Shown piece after piece: positions 5,691 to 7,727 of a stretch of DNA of 7,727 bases. The DNA is from an uncultured Clostridia bacterium (lineage in GTDB: Bacteria; Bacillota; Clostridia; Christensenellales; UBA1242): contig CANQZB010000045.1 of NCBI GenBank assembly GCA_947628195.1, positions 1-7,727 on the forward strand. Reading direction: 5' to 3'. The notes under the pieces were generated by a model, which worked only from the letters and a program-made list of their open reading frames with translations, had not been told where the DNA came from and did not search any database. The first letter of the stretch is position 1. Each line of letters starts with the position of its first letter. The position numbers were made by a program, and so were the translations under genes.

Positions 5691-5727
5691 AAATACGCAC
5701 AAAAAAATCTGCTTTTAAAAGGATATT

Positions 5728-6678
5728 ATGAAAAACAAAATTAAATGTATTATAGATTCCGACCCGGGCGTGGACGATTGCGCTGCGATTGCGCTTTCGC
5801 TTTACGATGATGTTATGGATATTAAACTAATAACCACGGTTAACGGAAATGTCAGTTTAAATATGGTTACGCGCAACGTCCTTCATTTGCTGGAAAAATT
5901 TAACCGCACGGACATTCCTGTTTACAAAGGTGCAAAAAAGGCGATGTATCGCATTAGCCCAGATGCTAGTTTTATTCATCAAGCGCAGGGCATGGGCGGA
6001 TATATTCCACCCGAAACTGTCAGCACTCTTCCAAGGGGGGAGGATGCAGTTGAGGCGATGTACGAAACAATTAAGCAAAACAAAAACGACATTAGCGTAA
6101 TTTTGTTGGGCCCACACACCAACATGGGCAACTTGCTTGTTAAGCACCCAGATGTAAAGTATATGATTAACCACATATATTGCGAGGGCTGTGCGCCTTA
6201 CGGGCTTAAAACAGAGGGCGAAAGGTGGGTTAACTATGTTTCGTTTAATGTTTCTAGCGACCCAGAAGCGTTTAAACTTGTTATGGAAAGTGGCATTCCG
6301 GTTACAATAATTCCTTCCCGCATGGGCAGAGAACTTTCCAATTTCACCGAGCAGGAAGTTTACGAAATTGGCAAAATTAACGATGTTGGCCGCTTTATTG
6401 CAGAGATGTATAGCGGATATTGGGAGCCGGGCTATGACGATAGGCGCATTGCCACTAACGATACTTGCGCCGTGCTTGCCTTGCGCATGCCAAAATTATT
6501 TAAAACAAAAAAGGCATATTTTTATGTTAACACTACGGATAAGCCGGGTGAAACCATGGTGGAATTTAACCGCCTCGGCAATGTAAATTACACCTATAAA
6601 GTAAACCGCAAAAAATTGCACAAATTTTATTTTAACGCAATTAAAAAATTGGGCAGGTTTAAGTTTTATGAACAGTAG
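5728..6678 (+). CDS. Nucleoside hydrolase (IUNH) family protein, 316 aa
   Basis: Family members cleave the N-glycosidic bond of ribonucleosides to a base and ribose, usually for cytoplasmic purine or pyrimidine salvage. The N-terminal calcium and ribose motif is intact: DSDPGVDD at residues 10-17, with D12 at the general-base position. G40-N41, VYKGA (65-69) and LGPHTN (127-132) also match the fold, and the 316-residue length is normal. Two usually conserved positions differ. In the EFN-x3-DPEA motif the Glu is Ser (S172-F173-N174, then DPEA 178-181). In the C-terminal HDP motif the His is Asn (N244-D245-T246), while the calcium-ligand Asp is kept. Substrate range may therefore be altered or activity low. 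The start has AAGGA 4 bases upstream and a strong promoter. In a hand count CTT is the commonest Leu codon (9 of 21) and CGC the commonest Arg codon (9 of 14). Confidence 0.88.
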   Translation: MKNKIKCIIDSDPGVDDCAAIALSLYDDVMDIKLITTVNGNVSLNMVTRNVLHLLEKFNRTDIPVYKGAKKAMYRISPDASFIHQAQGMGGYIPPETVSTLPRGEDAVEAMYETIKQNKNDISVILLGPHTNMGNLLVKHPDVKYMINHIYCEGCAPYGLKTEGERWVNYVSFNVSSDPEAFKLVMESGIPVTIIPSRMGRELSNFTEQEVYEIGKINDVGRFIAEMYSGYWEPGYDDRRIATNDTCAVLALRMPKLFKTKKAYFYVNTTDKPGETMVEFNRLGNVNYTYKVNRKKLHKFYFNAIKKLGRFKFYEQ

Positions 6679-6701
6679 GGTTTTAAGCCCAGAAAAATTT
6701 T

Positions 6702-6721
6702 AAAGCTATATGCCTTTTTTT
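6702..6721 (+). terminator. Weak terminator-like hairpin
   Basis: AAAGC (6702-6706) can pair with GC-C-TTT (6712-6717), with one bulged C and a TATAT loop, followed by T to 6721. The stem is short, but the seven-T run and its place between a stop codon and the next promoter fit a terminator. Confidence 0.35.
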
Positions 6722-6723
6722 GT

Positions 6724-6752
6724 TTGACATAAGTTCAAGAAAAATGTAATAT
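6724..6752 (+). promoter_or_regulatory. Promoter of the nfeD-SPFH operon
   Basis: A perfect TTGACA (6724-6729) is followed after 17 bp by TAATAT (6747-6752), with TG directly before the -10. Transcription would start around 6759, at the left edge of the inverted repeat 6758-6783, leaving a leader of about 64 nt. Confidence 0.65.
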
Positions 6753-6757
6753 ATTAG

Positions 6758-6783
6758 TATAAATAAATTTGGGTTTATTTATA
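6758..6783. repeat. Perfect 10-bp inverted repeat at the operon start site
   Basis: TATAAATAAA (6758-6767) and TTTATTTATA (6774-6783) are exact reverse complements around TTTGGG. The repeat begins at the predicted transcription start. It could be an operator blocking initiation or a 5'-end hairpin that protects the transcript. No U-run follows, so it is not a terminator. Confidence 0.55.
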
Positions 6784-6822
6784 AAATTTTAATTTATGTT
6801 GTAAACTAAATAAGGAGCAATT

Positions 6823-7278
6823 ATGTACATGATTTGGATATGGCTTGCCGTTATTGCCATTGCCGTGGTGGTGGAACTAATTGACGCAGGCACATTAGTC
6901 AGCATTTGGTGTGCAGTTGGTGCAGTAATTCCTTTCTTTATGAGTTTTTGGCGTACAGATAATCCAATTTACATAACCGCGCAAGTTATAGTGTTTGGCA
7001 TTGTAACCGCGTTGTGCTTAATATTTTTAAGGAAATTGGCATTAAAAGTGCTTTACAAAAACAATAAAGAAAAAACTAATATGGATATGCTTGTTGGCAC
7101 GCGCATTAAAATCATTTCCGTTAGTGAGGATAAAACCAAAGCCGAAGTTAAAATTAATGGTGTAACTTACACCGCTGTTGGAGAAGATGAAGATGAAACT
7201 TTTGAGCCCAAACAAGAAGTTTACATTAAAAGATTTTCTGGCAACAAAATTATAATTTATAAAAAGGATAAGGAGTAA
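6823..7278 (+). CDS. NfeD-family membrane protein, 151 aa
   Basis: A short-form NfeD protein. Three hydrophobic helices (about 3-21, 24-42, 50-70) include the EL-x3-GTLVSIWCAVGA stretch typical of the family. A cytoplasmic OB-fold-like beta domain (about 88-147) has the GTRIKI, AEVKINGVTYTA and VYIKRFSGNKIIIYK strand pattern. It lacks the serine-protease (ClpP-like) domain of long NfeD proteins, and the length is normal for the short class. The family is known to be encoded beside SPFH/stomatin proteins and is thought to act with them in membrane microdomain organisation. That is the arrangement here: the SPFH gene begins 3 bases after this stop, and its ribosome binding site lies in the last codons. 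The start has AAGGAG 5 bases upstream; a second Met at residue 3 is less well placed. Confidence 0.88.
   Translation: MYMIWIWLAVIAIAVVVELIDAGTLVSIWCAVGAVIPFFMSFWRTDNPIYITAQVIVFGIVTALCLIFLRKLALKVLYKNNKEKTNMDMLVGTRIKIISVSEDKTKAEVKINGVTYTAVGEDEDETFEPKQEVYIKRFSGNKIIIYKKDKE
7270..7275 (+). promoter_or_regulatory. Ribosome binding site of the SPFH gene, inside nfeD
   Basis: AAGGAG spans the Lys-Glu end codons of the NfeD gene and lies 6 bases before ATG 7282, which indicates translational coupling of the pair. Confidence 0.8.
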
Positions 7279-7281
7279 TTT

Positions 7282-7727
7282 ATGGTAGGATTAATTGTTG
7301 CAATCGTTTTAGTTGTTATTGCCGTGGTTGTGCTTGTTTCAAGCATTCGCGTTGTTAGGCAGGCAACCACAGTTATTGTTGAGCGTTTAGGCAAATTTAG
7401 CAGAACGCTTGATACTGGCGTGCACTTCATTTTGCCGTTGGTGGATAGAACTTTGCCAGCCATTTCTATGAAAGAGCGCGTGGCAGACTTTAAACCGCAA
7501 GCGGTTATTACAAAGGATAACGTTACAATGCACATCGACACTGTTGTGTATTTTCAAGTTACCGATGCAAAACTTTTCACCTATGGCGTGGAGCGCCCAA
7601 TTAACGCTATTGAAAACTTAACGGCAACCACTTTGCGTAACATTGTGGGCGAGTTGGAGTTGGATGAAACCCTAACCAGCCGTGACACAGTTAACACCAA
7701 AATGCGCACCATTTTGGATGAGGCAAC
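7282..7727 (+). CDS. SPFH/stomatin-like protein, 3' end beyond the window
   Basis: Translation from ATG 7282 gives 148 complete residues with no stop before the edge; relatives are usually about 300 residues, so roughly half is seen. Residues 3-20 form one hydrophobic membrane anchor (MVGLIVAIVLVVIAVVVL). The SPFH (band 7) domain follows, with VVRQATTVIVERLGKF (24-39), TGVHFILPLVD (45-55) and VTMHIDTVVYFQVTD (81-95). The pattern places it with the stomatin/paraslipin/QmcA-type proteins, which oligomerise at the membrane and scaffold microdomains. It follows the NfeD gene by 3 bases with its own ribosome binding site inside that gene, so the two form one operon. The coiled-coil C-terminal half expected for the family cannot be seen. 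Confidence 0.9.
   Translation, partial: MVGLIVAIVLVVIAVVVLVSSIRVVRQATTVIVERLGKFSRTLDTGVHFILPLVDRTLPAISMKERVADFKPQAVITKDNVTMHIDTVVYFQVTDAKLFTYGVERPINAIENLTATTLRNIVGELELDETLTSRDTVNTKMRTILDEA

Noticed and set aside
5857..6176. Minus-strand reading frames inside the nucleoside hydrolase gene
   Set aside because: They lie opposite a clear family gene, have no ribosome binding site and no recognisable motif.

Overview
The window looks like chromosomal DNA from a low-GC, Gram-positive-type bacterium (Bacillota, probably an uncultured clostridial lineage). The signs are strong AGGAGG-type ribosome binding sites, TATAAT-type promoters, short AT-rich intergenic regions and U-tailed hairpin terminators. 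The genetic code appears standard: TGG encodes Trp throughout and TGA ends one gene. I cannot name a species from the sequence alone.

Layout. (1) 1-71: the 3' part of a class II tRNA-Leu whose anticodon reads AAG (A34). This is rare in bacteria and fits the frequent CTT leucine codons in the genes to the right. (2) 72-200: three successive inverted repeats, the first a long interrupted hairpin. (3) 241-1377: two orphan genes, visibly more AT-rich and with different Leu and Arg codon choice. One encodes a small helical protein of unknown function. The other encodes a zinc-finger plus PD-(D/E)XK nuclease-like protein, with an upstream spacer full of ATCAAA/TTTGAT motifs. The tRNA-adjacent position and composition suggest an acquired cassette, which ends at a strong terminator (1406-1434).

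(4) 1618-5161: two back-to-back half-transporter genes encoding a heterodimeric type I ABC exporter. The first subunit has a degenerate Walker B (D for the catalytic E) and switch loop (Q for H). The second has a degenerate signature (SEGQ). The lesions are complementary, so the pair should have one active and one inactive ATP site. (5) 5229-5600: a small two-helix membrane protein of unknown function, followed by a clear terminator. (6) 5728-6678: a nucleoside-hydrolase (IUNH) family protein with its own near-consensus promoter. Its calcium-site motif is intact, but two conserved active-site positions are substituted. (7) 6823-7727: an NfeD-family membrane protein followed 3 bases later by an SPFH/stomatin-like gene that runs off the window. 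This is the well-known NfeD-SPFH membrane-organisation pair, and its promoter has a perfect 10-bp inverted repeat at the predicted transcription start.

No insertion sequence, CRISPR array or complete known defence system is visible. The most distinctive features are the A34 tRNA-Leu, the orphan zinc-finger nuclease cassette beside it, and the atypical nucleoside hydrolase.
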